Part shown: one piece after another, positions 27,444 to 35,709 of the stretch
Layout: each line of letters opens with the position of its first letter
Position numbering within the stretch: position 1 is the stretch's first letter
Notes under the pieces: model-generated
Database searches by the model: none
What the model was told of the DNA's origin: nothing
Seen by the model: the letters and a program-made list of their open reading frames with translations, nothing else
Position numbers and translations under genes: made by a program
Source of the DNA: Pontibacter rufus
GTDB taxonomy: Bacteria; Bacteroidota; Bacteroidia; Cytophagales; Hymenobacteraceae
Reading direction: 5' to 3'
DNA: 64,000 bases
Assembly: GCF_015694705.1 (NCBI RefSeq)
Contig: NZ_JADQDR010000001.1
Location: forward strand, 1-64,000

Positions 27444-27701
27444 ATGCTTACTACTACAACCAACGCGATTGAAACGGAGGTTATCCGTATCATCAGCAAA
27501 ACCAAGGAGATACAGCCAGACCGCTTAAAAGCGCACAAGCGCCTGTCGCAGGACTTTGGCTTCGATACGTTAGATCTGGTGGACATTATCCTGAAACTGG
27601 AGAAGAAATTCCATATCACCATTCCGGATGAGGTGCCGATTGACACCGTAGGCGATTTACTCAATTTTGTGGCCACCCATACTTACCACAAGGCGGGGTA
27701 G
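27444..27701 (+). CDS. acyl-carrier-protein-like protein with Thr at the attachment site
   Basis: 85 residues with the four-helix ACP pattern: LSQDFGFDTLDLVDIILKLE followed by KKFHITIPDE, which aligns with the canonical DLGADSLDTVELVMALE...IPDE. The phosphopantetheine Ser of the DSL motif is Thr here, so ordinary holo-ACP formation is doubtful. It is the last gene of the efflux operon (four bases after the RND stop) and ends at a strong terminator. It could present an acyl chain to the pump, or act as a non-acylated adaptor. Confidence 0.85.
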   Translation: MLTTTTNAIETEVIRIISKTKEIQPDRLKAHKRLSQDFGFDTLDLVDIILKLEKKFHITIPDEVPIDTVGDLLNFVATHTYHKAG

Positions 27702-27722
27702 GGATTTTTACAAAAAAGTATA

Positions 27723-27764
27723 AAAAAGGGAGAGCGAAACAACTATGTCTCGCTCTCCCTTTTT
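27723..27764 (+). terminator. terminator of the efflux operon
   Basis: Arms AAAAGGGAGAGCGA (about 27724-27737) and its complement (27750-27763) flank a 12-nt loop and end in T5. Confidence 0.9.
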
Positions 27765-28099
27765 ATGTAGTAGCCAGCTGGTCCGCAATGAGTTACCTCT
27801 CCCGGTCAGGCGATTCTGCAAAAGCCTGGTGTATTGTTAACTTCCACGCAGTATTGTGGCAGGGCAGCTGCCTGTCAGTTGCCATTTAAGGTTATTTGTC
27901 ACAAAAGCGAGTAAACGGCTCTGATGGCGGGTATTGGCAACAGCAACTATGGCAGACCTATACCTGCAGCCTCCGGCTTGCCGGGCTTTATTTCCAGTAT
28001 TATTTAAGGACGCGAATTAAGAATGGCCGGGTGCAGGTGTGGTAACCCGGGCGGATAATGAGGGTAACAGATACAGTATAATTTCTCTATAGCAACAGG
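27765..28099. other. intergenic gap, nothing recognised
   Basis: 335 bases between converging genes, without a credible frame, repeat or RNA. Confidence 0.4.
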
Positions 28100-28840
28100 T
28101 TAATAGACCGAGATACGAAATGCTTTCAGCTTTTTGTCCAGATTTCTGGCGTCGCCGGAAATTTTATCGAGCAGCGCCCAGAAGCGCGGTCCGTGGTTTT
28201 TCTCTACTGTATGCGCCAGTTCATGCAGGATAACGTAATCGCAGAGAGCATCGGGCAGGCGCATCAAATGTAAGTTCAGGTTGATGTTGTTGGTCTCTGA
28301 ACAGCTGCCCCACCGCGATTTGGCATTCTTGATGAACACATTGCCATACGTGAAGCCAAACTTTCTGGCAAAATAAGCCACGCGCTGCGGCAGGTACTCC
28401 TTGGCCTCATGGCGGTACGCCTCCTCAATCGACTTGCGGATAAATTTCTGAATGCTGGCGTCGCGCACATTTTTATGCGCAGGGTAAAATACGTTGATGT
28501 AACCATCCTGCAGCACGGAGCGCATGGTATACTGGGCATGCGTCAGCAGGCGCAGTGTATGGCTTCTGGTGCTAAACTCCGTGGCGTGGTCGTACACCGT
28601 TACCTTTTCCTCATGCTGCTGCATAAGGGCCTGGTTTTCTTTAATCCAGTCGGCTTTGGTGTAGATGAGTTGTTCCGCCTTCTCAAAACTGATGTGCGGT
28701 GGTACTGCTACGCGCACTCCTTTAAGCGGGCGCACGCTAATGGTAAGGCGCTTTGCCTTGTCGCTGCGCTCTATCAGTACCTTGCCTATTCCGTCGATTT
28801 GCAAATTGACAGAAGTTAATCGTAAAGATGATGTATACAC
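28100..28840 (-). CDS. YgjP/SprT-like zinc metallopeptidase (DUF45, M48 type)
   Basis: 246 residues. The zincin motif is HELAHTVEKNHGPRFW (HExxH with a third His), and the upstream KSRWGSCSETNNINLNLHL is the signature of the YgjP-like family. There is no signal peptide, so it is cytosolic. Its substrate is unknown; in E. coli the homologue is a poorly characterised UTP-linked protein. It is monocistronic, with AT-rich sequence upstream. Confidence 0.92.
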   Translation of the reverse strand: MYTSSLRLTSVNLQIDGIGKVLIERSDKAKRLTISVRPLKGVRVAVPPHISFEKAEQLIYTKADWIKENQALMQQHEEKVTVYDHATEFSTRSHTLRLLTHAQYTMRSVLQDGYINVFYPAHKNVRDASIQKFIRKSIEEAYRHEAKEYLPQRVAYFARKFGFTYGNVFIKNAKSRWGSCSETNNINLNLHLMRLPDALCDYVILHELAHTVEKNHGPRFWALLDKISGDARNLDKKLKAFRISVY

Positions 28841-29018
28841 TCGGGCTAAAAGTTAAAATACAAATTTAAGTGGTCAAATATAGAGAATAAATTAGTTATA
28901 AAGCTATAGATGGCAGGTGTTTTTTCTTAAAATATTTTAAATTATTGCATTCAAATTGTACTATATTTTAAATACAAGAATATTTATTGGAATATTATTA
29001 TTTATGGCGAATACTATA

Positions 29019-29081
29019 ATAAATACAAAAACCAGCACAGGCAGATTATAGTTCATCCGCTGCACTGGTTTTTGTATTTAT
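29019..29081 (-). terminator. long A/T-rich terminator hairpin
   Basis: Perfect 17-bp arms, ATAAATACAAAAACCAG (29019-29035) and its complement (29065-29081), end in A/T runs. It lies 8 nt after the stop of the minus-strand small gene that follows. Confidence 0.75.
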
Positions 29082-29088
29082 ATATTTC

Positions 29089-29433
29089 CTAGCGTATGTT
29101 TCCGCCGGTTGGCCCGTCGTCGTTGGTGTTTTTAGGCATACGGCTGCTATCTGTGGTGGCAGCGCGCAGGGTGGCTTCATTGGTGTTGGTCGCGGTACCT
29201 TTGTCGTTTTCGTCGGTAGCATGGCCCTGGGAGGTGTGTTTGCCCATGGGCTTGCCTTCTTCTCCTTCCTGCCGGCTGCCAGGCCCGCCTGCCGCGGGGT
29301 TCGGGTCGTTACGGTTTCTGTCGCTTACTTGGCGGTACTGCGCGCCTATGTGTTTGTCCGGAATACGGCCTGTTTTCAGGTCGCCTTTGGTGTCTTCTGC
29401 TGTTTTTCCCCAGTCTTTTTTGTTTGCTTCCAT
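29089..29433 (-). CDS. small hydrophilic, probably disordered protein
   Basis: 114 residues, very rich in Asp, Gly, Asn, Thr and Lys, with no hydrophobic core and no signal peptide (e.g. NKKDWGKTAEDTKGDLKTGR). I do not recognise a domain. It lies 15 nt downstream of the YkvA-type gene on the same strand, so they share a transcript. The composition is like plant/desiccation-type hydrophilins, but that is only a resemblance. Confidence 0.6.
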   Translation of the reverse strand: MEANKKDWGKTAEDTKGDLKTGRIPDKHIGAQYRQVSDRNRNDPNPAAGGPGSRQEGEEGKPMGKHTSQGHATDENDKGTATNTNEATLRAATTDSSRMPKNTNDDGPTGGNIR

Positions 29434-29448
29434 TTTAGTGAGGGTTAA

Positions 29449-29997
29449 CTATACATCTGTTTTCGTTTGAATTTGCACCGCACCCTCTGTCGTATCGCTA
29501 TACTTGGGCGTGCCGAATGAGGGATCAGCGTTGTGCGTGGCATCAGGCTGCGTGCTTTCAGGCTCCTGTACGGGTATAGGCCGCGTGGCTTCCCACTCTT
29601 TATATTTATCCAGTTCGGATTTAATACTGGACATAAACCATGCCAGCAGCGTTGCGTCGTCGAGCAGGCCCACTACCGGGATAATGTCCGGGATTAAGTC
29701 CAGGGGCATGATAAAGTAAATAATCACGGCAACGCCGCCCACCAGCGAAGTTGTGGGAATACCCTTATACTCACCCGAGGTAGCCGCTTTTATCATTCGC
29801 GACAGCAACTGCAGGCTTTCCCAGGCTTCGGCAGCCAGAGCGCCCACGCTTTGCTTGGCAGTGGCTTTCTTAAATGCTTCGTTCAGCAGCGAAGCTATCT
29901 GTGAGGGATGTTTGAGGTACTTCTCGGCTTTGTTCAGGATGCTTTTAAATAAAGGGCTGTCAGCAATGCTTTTGCCTTCTGGTCTTTGGTTTTCCAT
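29449..29997 (-). CDS. YkvA family protein (DUF1232)
   Basis: 182 residues. The DUF1232 core is VGGVAVIIYFIMPLDLIPDI followed by IPVVGLLDDATLLAWFM, a short membrane-inserting hairpin; the N-terminal part is helical. The acidic Pro/Thr-rich C-terminus is not conserved in the family. The function is unknown. The start at 29997 (MENQRPEG) is chosen; the frame remains open 20 codons upstream. Confidence 0.88.
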   Translation of the reverse strand: MENQRPEGKSIADSPLFKSILNKAEKYLKHPSQIASLLNEAFKKATAKQSVGALAAEAWESLQLLSRMIKAATSGEYKGIPTTSLVGGVAVIIYFIMPLDLIPDIIPVVGLLDDATLLAWFMSSIKSELDKYKEWEATRPIPVQEPESTQPDATHNADPSFGTPKYSDTTEGAVQIQTKTDV

Positions 29998-30127
29998 ACT
30001 TATCAGGTACGTGCTTAAGGGTGTTACATTATATTTGCGCATAAAGCGCCTGCTCATCCGGTGTTTCAGGCACCATATGGCAGTACCCTGCTATACTTGC
30101 TGACAGTAAAATTGTTGTGCACAGGCT

Positions 30128-30172
30128 ATAAAACAAAAGCCCCGCAGGGCAACTGCGGGGCTTTTGTTTTAT
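30128..30172 (-). terminator. terminator of the NlpC/P60 gene
   Basis: A 20-bp perfect stem: AAAAGCCCCGCAG core at 30128-30147 with its complement at 30153-30172, around a 5-nt loop. It lies 14 nt after the stop of the minus-strand peptidase gene. Confidence 0.92.
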
Positions 30173-30185
30173 AAACGGCAGGTTG

Positions 30186-30815
30186 CTACATCACGCGGCC
30201 TGCCGCATAAAAATTATTGCGGTAAAACGATTCTTTCAGAGAACTTACCCGCACGCCGCCATTGGTAGCCGCATGTATAAACTTGTTGTTTTTGAGATAA
30301 ATGCCCACATGGAAAATAGGCTCTTTCGGGCTTCGGCGGAAAAACACCAAGTCGCCGGTACGCATTTTGTCGCGCTTAACGCGGTGCACATCTGCAAACA
30401 TAGAGCGGGAACTGCGGCTCAGGTCAATGCCGTACACCTCGCGGTAAATTCTGGAAACAAAGCCCGAGCAGTCGGTGCCGCTTTTTGAACTGCTGCCATA
30501 GCGGTAAGGAGTACCGAGCCATTTGGCTGCAGTCTGTACCAGGCGTTTGTTTTTGTTGGTGTCAAAATGCAGGCCGAGCCTTCTGGAATAAAAGCCTTCT
30601 TCTACTTCTGCCTTCGGAGCTACAGGCGCAGGATCGGGCAGTTTCAGTTCAAGGGCCTTTACCACGTCCTCCGGCGAATGGATGGTGTAAGGAGTAATTG
30701 TTGGCGCCAGCGCAACTGGTTCAGGCGTTGCCGACTTAGCCGGCGCAATTTCGTAGAAGTACGACAAGGCCAGCGACAGCACGGCAAGGACACTCAGCGT
30801 AATGTGTTTTGTCAT
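30186..30815 (-). CDS. NlpC/P60 (C40) cell-wall endopeptidase
   Basis: 209 residues. An N-terminal signal anchor (about 4-22) and a Pro/Ala linker lead to the C40 domain (about 90-209). The catalytic Cys116 is in GTDCSGFVSRIY, His169 in IFHVGIYL and the third residue in FIHAA. These enzymes cleave peptidoglycan stem peptides (gamma-D-Glu-diamino acid). It is predicted periplasmic or anchored to the inner membrane. Confidence 0.93.
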   Translation of the reverse strand: MTKHITLSVLAVLSLALSYFYEIAPAKSATPEPVALAPTITPYTIHSPEDVVKALELKLPDPAPVAPKAEVEEGFYSRRLGLHFDTNKNKRLVQTAAKWLGTPYRYGSSSKSGTDCSGFVSRIYREVYGIDLSRSSRSMFADVHRVKRDKMRTGDLVFFRRSPKEPIFHVGIYLKNNKFIHAATNGGVRVSSLKESFYRNNFYAAGRVM

Positions 30816-31104
30816 GGGGTTTAGCTTGTTTGCAGCCTGCCAAAGCAGGCCAACAGTTTCACCTTATACTTGGCTGCAACAACCGGGAATTGCATTTAAT
30901 TGCCGGACTGCTGCATACACAACATGTACCGCTTTAATGGCAGCGCGCAAAGATAAGCGCAATAGTCCAAATTGCCAAACAAAATTAAGCTGGGGTTGGC
31001 CTGGAAAAATATGGTATCTGCTTAGATAAAAGGCTTTTCGCTGGTTAAGGTGCCGGCTGCGTATTTGGAGGATAAATAAAAGTACAATTCCTGGAGAATT
31101 GACT

Positions 31105-31482
31105 ATGGAATATAAAATTGTAGAACGCTCTTTCTTTGCCCGTATTGCACGCATGGTGCTCAAAAGTAAAAACGTAGCCATGGTGCTGGGCAAAAGTATT
31201 CATCTGAGTGGTGTGAGCCGCGAAACTTTCCTGAAAGACGAAGGCTGGCTGGCACACGAACTATGCCATATCCGGCAGTTCCGGGAGCATGGCTATTTTC
31301 GGTTTCTGTGGCTGTACCTGCGGGAGTCGATGCGGGTAGGGTACTATAACAACAAGTATGAAGTGGAAGCGCGCGTGGCCGGCATGAAGCACCGCCGGCA
31401 CATGAACCCTGCCGGCAAAGCTGCCGGCGCCATCGATCCCTCCGGCCTGCCCTTCCCTATCGACAGTAAAAAAGATGAGTGA
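31105..31482 (+). CDS. small zincin-like protein (DUF4157-type)
   Basis: 125 residues from the ATG at 31105; a TTG two codons earlier is less likely. The motif WLAHELCHIRQFREHG contains HExxH with flanking residues typical of DUF4157-like peptidase folds, and YNNKYEVEARVAG supplies the possible third ligand Glu. There is no signal peptide. Whether it is an active protease is not known. The promoter region separates it from the divergent NlpC/P60 gene. Confidence 0.75.
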   Translation: MEYKIVERSFFARIARMVLKSKNVAMVLGKSIHLSGVSRETFLKDEGWLAHELCHIRQFREHGYFRFLWLYLRESMRVGYYNNKYEVEARVAGMKHRRHMNPAGKAAGAIDPSGLPFPIDSKKDE

Positions 31483-31610
31483 CCCGCGCCTGCAGTGGGC
31501 GGCCTTTACCGCTTATCTGCGGGCCGCCCGCCTGGAGCTGTTTTTAACAATGTGGCTACCCAAGACGTTATATAATAGTAACTCATGTTTAACCACAAAA
31601 CAAACTTAAA

Positions 31611-32168
31611 ATGTCTGATAAATTAAAAGGAAAGAAAGTGGCCGTACTGGTAGAAGAAGGATTTGAACAGGTAGAACTTACCAAACCCATGCAGGCGCTG
31701 AAAGATGCCGGCGCGGAGGCGGACATCATCTCTCCAAACAAAAACAGTGAAATAAAAGCCTGGAACCATACCGACTGGGGCGATAAATTTAAAGTAGATA
31801 AGAAACTGAGCGACGTAAAAGCAGAGGATTATAATGCCTTGCTGCTGCCCGGCGGCGTAATGAACCCGGATAAACTACGTGCCAACAAAGATGCAGTAAG
31901 CTTTGTAAACAAGTTTATGGAAGCCGGAAAGCCCGTTGCCGCTATCTGCCACGGTCCCTGGACGCTGATTGAAACCGGCAAAGTACAAGGTAAAAAGATG
32001 ACCAGCTATCCGAGCCTGCAAACCGATCTCAAAAATGCCGGCGCGGATTGGGTTGACCAGGAAGTAGTGGTAGACAAGGGGCTGGTAACTAGCCGGAATC
32101 CGGATGACATTCCGGCGTTCAATAAAAAAATGGTTGAAGAGTTTGCCGAAGGCAGGCACAACAGATAA
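31611..32168 (+). CDS. PfpI/DJ-1 family protein (type 1 glutamine amidotransferase-like)
   Basis: 185 residues, single domain. The nucleophile elbow is AAICHGPW with Cys113 and His114, the conserved Glu is in VEEGFEQVE (about 15-19), and ALLLPGGVMNPD is the DJ-1 oxyanion region. Members act as deglycases, chaperones or intracellular peptidases under stress. The length is that of the YhbO/YraA group. A strong terminator follows. Confidence 0.92.
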   Translation: MSDKLKGKKVAVLVEEGFEQVELTKPMQALKDAGAEADIISPNKNSEIKAWNHTDWGDKFKVDKKLSDVKAEDYNALLLPGGVMNPDKLRANKDAVSFVNKFMEAGKPVAAICHGPWTLIETGKVQGKKMTSYPSLQTDLKNAGADWVDQEVVVDKGLVTSRNPDDIPAFNKKMVEEFAEGRHNR

Positions 32169-32183
32169 CCTGTACTATAGCAA

Positions 32184-32230
32184 GTATAAAAGCGGCCTGC
32201 CGGAAATTATCCGGCAGGCCGCTTTTATAC
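32184..32230 (+). terminator. terminator of the PfpI gene
   Basis: Perfect 20-bp arms at 32184-32203 and 32211-32230 (GTATAAAAGCGGCCTGCCGG and complement) around a 7-nt loop. The stem base contains the AAGTATA word discussed in the findings. Confidence 0.9.
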
Positions 32231-32345
32231 CTGGCGCTCATATTTGCTTCTTCTTTGCTTTTACATCAATATAGCTGATGACAGCGGACGGCTTTATACT
32301 TTGCATAGCATGGATTAGGTTCCCAGGCAAAAGTGATCAGGGTGC

Positions 32346-33059
32346 TTACGGCGTGGCCACAATGTTGAGCCCGATATTTACCTCCGGGTAAATGGTTTGG
32401 TTCCCCAGCGATTCGTCGGAACGGTACACGAGGCCCCATTTGGTGCGATCGAGGTTAAAGTTGGCCCTGGCATGCAGCAGGTTATCTTCAAACGTAACTC
32501 TGGCCGGGAAAGACACGCTTTTAGTCTGCCCTTTAATGCTGAGGTTGCCCGTAATGCGGTGTGTCGGATTTCCGACGTGCCGTTCGTCATACTTGCGGGT
32601 GGCGGCCTGCTGCCCTGAACTGTCTATCGGCACAACGGCCGTTAATTCGAAAACAGCAGCAGGATAATGTTCTACGTCGAAAAAATCAGCGGATCGCAGC
32701 TGCCTGGTGAGCTTCGCATTGGTTTCGGCATCAATGCCTTTGTCGTCGGAGCGCAGGGCCGCCATGTTCAGCACAATGGTGCCGCCTGCTAATAACTTCT
32801 TATTCCTGTATAGCTTGCCACTCTGTATATAAAACCTGCCATTGTGCCGCCCGGTCATTTTGGCGCCTATCCATGTTATCTCGCTTTTAGCTGTATCTAT
32901 TGTCAATGTATCCAGCGGTGCCATCGTTATTTTCTTTTCAAATACAGCGTCGCTTATTACAGCCTCGTCTGTTTTTATAGTGGTATCGCAGGCAGAAGCG
33001 ATAAATAGCAGCAAGGCGGAGTTAAAACTATAGAAAAGGTGCCGGGCGCTGTAACGCAT
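32346..33059 (-). CDS. YceI-family lipoprotein
   Basis: 237 residues. The start at 33059 gives a lipoprotein leader with the lipid Cys in LLFIASACDTT. The YceI lipocalin-like barrel runs from about 50 to the C-terminus: SEITWIGAKMTGRHNGRF, LRSADFFDVEHYPAAVFELT, HRITGNLSIKGQTKSVSFPA and FNLDRTKWGLVY. The fold binds isoprenoid lipids or quinones in known members. A 42-codon open extension upstream reads like a second TM and is probably not translated. Confidence 0.9.
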   Translation of the reverse strand: MRYSARHLFYSFNSALLLFIASACDTTIKTDEAVISDAVFEKKITMAPLDTLTIDTAKSEITWIGAKMTGRHNGRFYIQSGKLYRNKKLLAGGTIVLNMAALRSDDKGIDAETNAKLTRQLRSADFFDVEHYPAAVFELTAVVPIDSSGQQAATRKYDERHVGNPTHRITGNLSIKGQTKSVSFPARVTFEDNLLHARANFNLDRTKWGLVYRSDESLGNQTIYPEVNIGLNIVATP

Positions 33060-33756
33060 GGTGTAATATTTTGAGGTGAACTGCCTGAGCTGAAACAGGG
33101 CTTTACCTGAAAGGTACGCTATAGCTGCTAAAAATGATATAACTGCGGCAATTTGCAGAAGTATGGCAAGAGATACCATCCACAACAGGTAAACAAAACC
33201 AAAGTAACAGAAAAGGCAGGATAACGGCTTGGTATGGCATCAGAACAAATCTGATTCGGATAGAAGTATGATTCAGATGCAGCCCCCTTTCTATCAGCTG
33301 TTTATAAATTTTTACCGGCTATACTTCTGTTTTTGGAATGCTTGTTTTGCGCGGGTACTTGGTATTCTGCAAATGCTAAAATTATTCAGTTTTTAGCTCG
33401 TCTGTTAAGAGAATGTTAAGAAAGAAGGCTGTATTTAACAGGTACTTAACAATAAATCGTGGATAAGTATGGGTAATAAACAAAGTTGTCCACATTTGGC
33501 TGCGGCCCGGGAAGGCGAAATAATGCAGCAGGCGGCACCTGTTTTTACTTATCCACTTTGCTAAACTGCCCTGCTAAACATCTTAGCTTTTGTATTGTTT
33601 TCTGTTGTCTCAGATGGCCTGTTCAGGGGTGCGCTGCCGGACGGAATTCCTGCTTTCTGCTGCAACATCGGAAAATAAACAAGTGCTGCAATTTATTTTT
33701 GCTGTAGCTGCCGCAGCTTTAAACCTAAGCTGCGGCAGGCCTGTTAAATTTGTGCT
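33060..33756. other. AT-rich intergenic gap with three DnaA-box-like 9-mers
   Basis: 697 bases without a credible gene. TTATCCACG (33458-33466, minus), TTGTCCACA (33486-33494, plus) and TTATCCACT (33549-33557, plus) each differ by one base from TTATCCACA. To their left lies AT-rich sequence with TTAAG/TTAAC words (33400-33455) that could unwind. This could be a replication-related or DnaA-controlled region. It is also consistent with chance, since dnaA or dnaN are not adjacent. Confidence 0.35.
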
Positions 33757-34659
33757 ATGTTAAAAATTGCCTGGTCTGATATCTTTGCCCACAGCCTGCC
33801 CGCCGGTCACCGCTTCCCGATGGAGAAGTATGATCTGCTGCCGGAGCAACTGCTCTATGAAGGCACCATTACCACAGAAAACCTGTTTGCGCCGGAGCCG
33901 CTGCCGGAGCAGTTTATACTCGATACCCACGACGCCACCTACTGGCAGCGCCTGCGCGACCTGCAACTAACACCCTCAGAAGTACGCAAAACGGGCTTTC
34001 CGCATTCTGAAGAATTGATAAAGCGGGAAATGGTGATTATGAACGGCACCTTGCAGGCTACAGAGTTTGCGCTGGCACATGGCATCGGGATGAATATTGC
34101 CGGCGGCACGCACCACGCGTTCACCGACAGGGGCGAAGGTTTTTGCCTGCTCAACGACATTGCCATTGCCGCCAATTACCTGCTCAGGTATAAAGGTATC
34201 CATAAAATCCTGGTCGTGGATCTGGACGTACACCAGGGCAACGGCACCGCGCAGATCTTCCGGCAGGAGCCACGGGTATTCACTTTCAGCATGCACGCCG
34301 GCCACAACTATCCGTTTCACAAAGAAACCTCTGATCTGGACATACCGCTGGCCGCTGGCACCGACGACAAAACTTACATGGCTATACTAAAGGAAACACT
34401 GCCGCGCCTGTTGGACGAACAACAGCCAGAATTCGTGTTTTTCCAGTCGGGGGTGGATGTGCTGGCTACAGACAAACTGGGCAAACTAGGCATGACGATA
34501 GCCGGCTGCAAAGCCCGCGACCGCCTGGTGCTGGAATTATGCCGGAAGAACAATTTGCCGGTGACGGTAAGTATGGGCGGCGGTTACTCCAGGCAGATTG
34601 CGCACATCGTGGAGGCGCATGCCAACACATTCCGGCTGGCGCAGCAGCTATACTTCTGA
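33757..34659 (+). CDS. histone deacetylase family protein (zinc amidohydrolase)
   Basis: 300 residues with the arginase/deacetylase fold. The tandem-His region is GGTHHAFTDRGEGFCLLNDI, the zinc ligands are in VVDLDVHQGNGTAQIF (Asp and His) and the loop FFQSGVDVLATDKLGKLG. VSMGGGYS is the usual C-terminal motif. Bacterial members act on acetylpolyamines, acetoin-utilisation proteins or acetyl-lysine. There are no cognate neighbours to name the substrate. Confidence 0.93.
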   Translation: MLKIAWSDIFAHSLPAGHRFPMEKYDLLPEQLLYEGTITTENLFAPEPLPEQFILDTHDATYWQRLRDLQLTPSEVRKTGFPHSEELIKREMVIMNGTLQATEFALAHGIGMNIAGGTHHAFTDRGEGFCLLNDIAIAANYLLRYKGIHKILVVDLDVHQGNGTAQIFRQEPRVFTFSMHAGHNYPFHKETSDLDIPLAAGTDDKTYMAILKETLPRLLDEQQPEFVFFQSGVDVLATDKLGKLGMTIAGCKARDRLVLELCRKNNLPVTVSMGGGYSRQIAHIVEAHANTFRLAQQLYF

Positions 34660-34719
34660 GTTAGAGTGTTAAATAGTTAGCGGATCAAAAAACAGCAAAT
34701 AAATGGTTGTGAAATTATC

Positions 34720-34926
34720 TCATTCTTCGGTGGTGCGTTCGTCAGCGTCGCGCTTTTTGCCGCGAAGTATAAGACGAAGTATAAAGTAGACAACAGGCGC
34801 CAGTGCCAGCACCAGTATAAAGAAAATAGCCACTTTCAGCACCTTTATGAAAAGGGAAATGGCAAGGGCGGAAAGCAGTATGGAGACAGCGAAGAGCGCC
34901 CAGGATTTAATGTTGTATTTAGCCAT
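34720..34926 (-). CDS. small membrane protein
   Basis: 68 residues from MAKYNIKSW with two hydrophobic segments (LFAVSILLSALAISLFI and VAIFFILVLALAPVVYFILR) and a charged tail GKKRDADERTTEE. The family is unknown. It lies downstream of the type III PKS operon on the same strand (101 nt gap), so it could belong to it. The open frame extends further upstream; MAKYN is the more natural start. Confidence 0.6.
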   Translation of the reverse strand: MAKYNIKSWALFAVSILLSALAISLFIKVLKVAIFFILVLALAPVVYFILRLILRGKKRDADERTTEE

Positions 34927-35027
34927 TACAGAATGTTGGGAAGGTGATTTATAAACCTGTGGCTGGCGCTGCAGCGTTTTTATGAGTCCTGGTTTGCTGA
35001 AATTATACTTTATACCGAAGTAAAATG

Positions 35028-35696
35028 TTAATTCCTGAGCAGCACCAACTGCCATCGGAAGGCCCACATCCAGCGCAGCGTATACTTGCTGATACCGGCC
35101 CGCTGCACCAGTTGCTCCAAATCCTGCCTGCTAAAGGCACGCCACACCGAAAGCGGGGCATCGTGCTGCACCAGGTGTGAGCCGGATAAAACGATGGTGA
35201 TATACTTAATGGAATAGTAAGCAAACCAGTGGCGGTGCAGGTCGTTGATGATAACGGCCAGTTGCGCTTGCCGGTACAGCTGGCTGAACATGTGTACCAA
35301 CTGCGCATCGGTGAAATGGTGGCAAAAAAGGCTGCACACCACCACATCATACTGCTGCTGTGCAAACGCTTCCGAAAAAACATCATACTGCGCCATGCTT
35401 ATTTCGGGGAAGGCAGCACAGCGTTGCCGGGCATACGCTACCATAAAAGCATTCGCATCCACCCCTGTCAGCTCTACGGCTATACCTTTGCGCCGTGCCC
35501 AGCCGGCAATGCTTTTGAGCGTATCGCCACCGCCGCAGCCAATATCGGCAATGCGCAGCGGCTGGTTTTTATACTTTGCTGTCAACTTATTAAGCGCGTC
35601 AAGCACTACTTTGTGCCCGCCCAGCCAGTTATTAATCACCTCCAGTTCCTGCAGGTTGCGGCGCAGCTCCTCACCCGACAGGGTCAGGTCATCCAT
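35028..35696 (-). CDS. class I SAM methyltransferase of the type III PKS cluster
   Basis: 222 residues. Motif I is IADIGCGGGDTLKSIA, motif II is VELTGVDANAFMV, and the post-I segment is YDVVVCSLFCHHF. It starts 13 nt after the PKS stop (MDDLTLSGEELRRN); an earlier in-frame ATG at 35735 would overlap the PKS end by 26 nt. From context it probably O- or C-methylates the polyketide product. The C-terminal hydrophobic part is typical of methyltransferases acting on lipophilic aromatic substrates. Confidence 0.85.
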   Translation of the reverse strand: MDDLTLSGEELRRNLQELEVINNWLGGHKVVLDALNKLTAKYKNQPLRIADIGCGGGDTLKSIAGWARRKGIAVELTGVDANAFMVAYARQRCAAFPEISMAQYDVFSEAFAQQQYDVVVCSLFCHHFTDAQLVHMFSQLYRQAQLAVIINDLHRHWFAYYSIKYITIVLSGSHLVQHDAPLSVWRAFSRQDLEQLVQRAGISKYTLRWMWAFRWQLVLLRN

Positions 35697-35709
35697 GAGC
35701 TCCCGCTGA

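Noticed and set aside
35003..35386. Minus-strand frame of 127 codons in the methyltransferase gene
   Set aside because: It is another frame of the methyltransferase, whose motifs lie in frame with 35028-35696.
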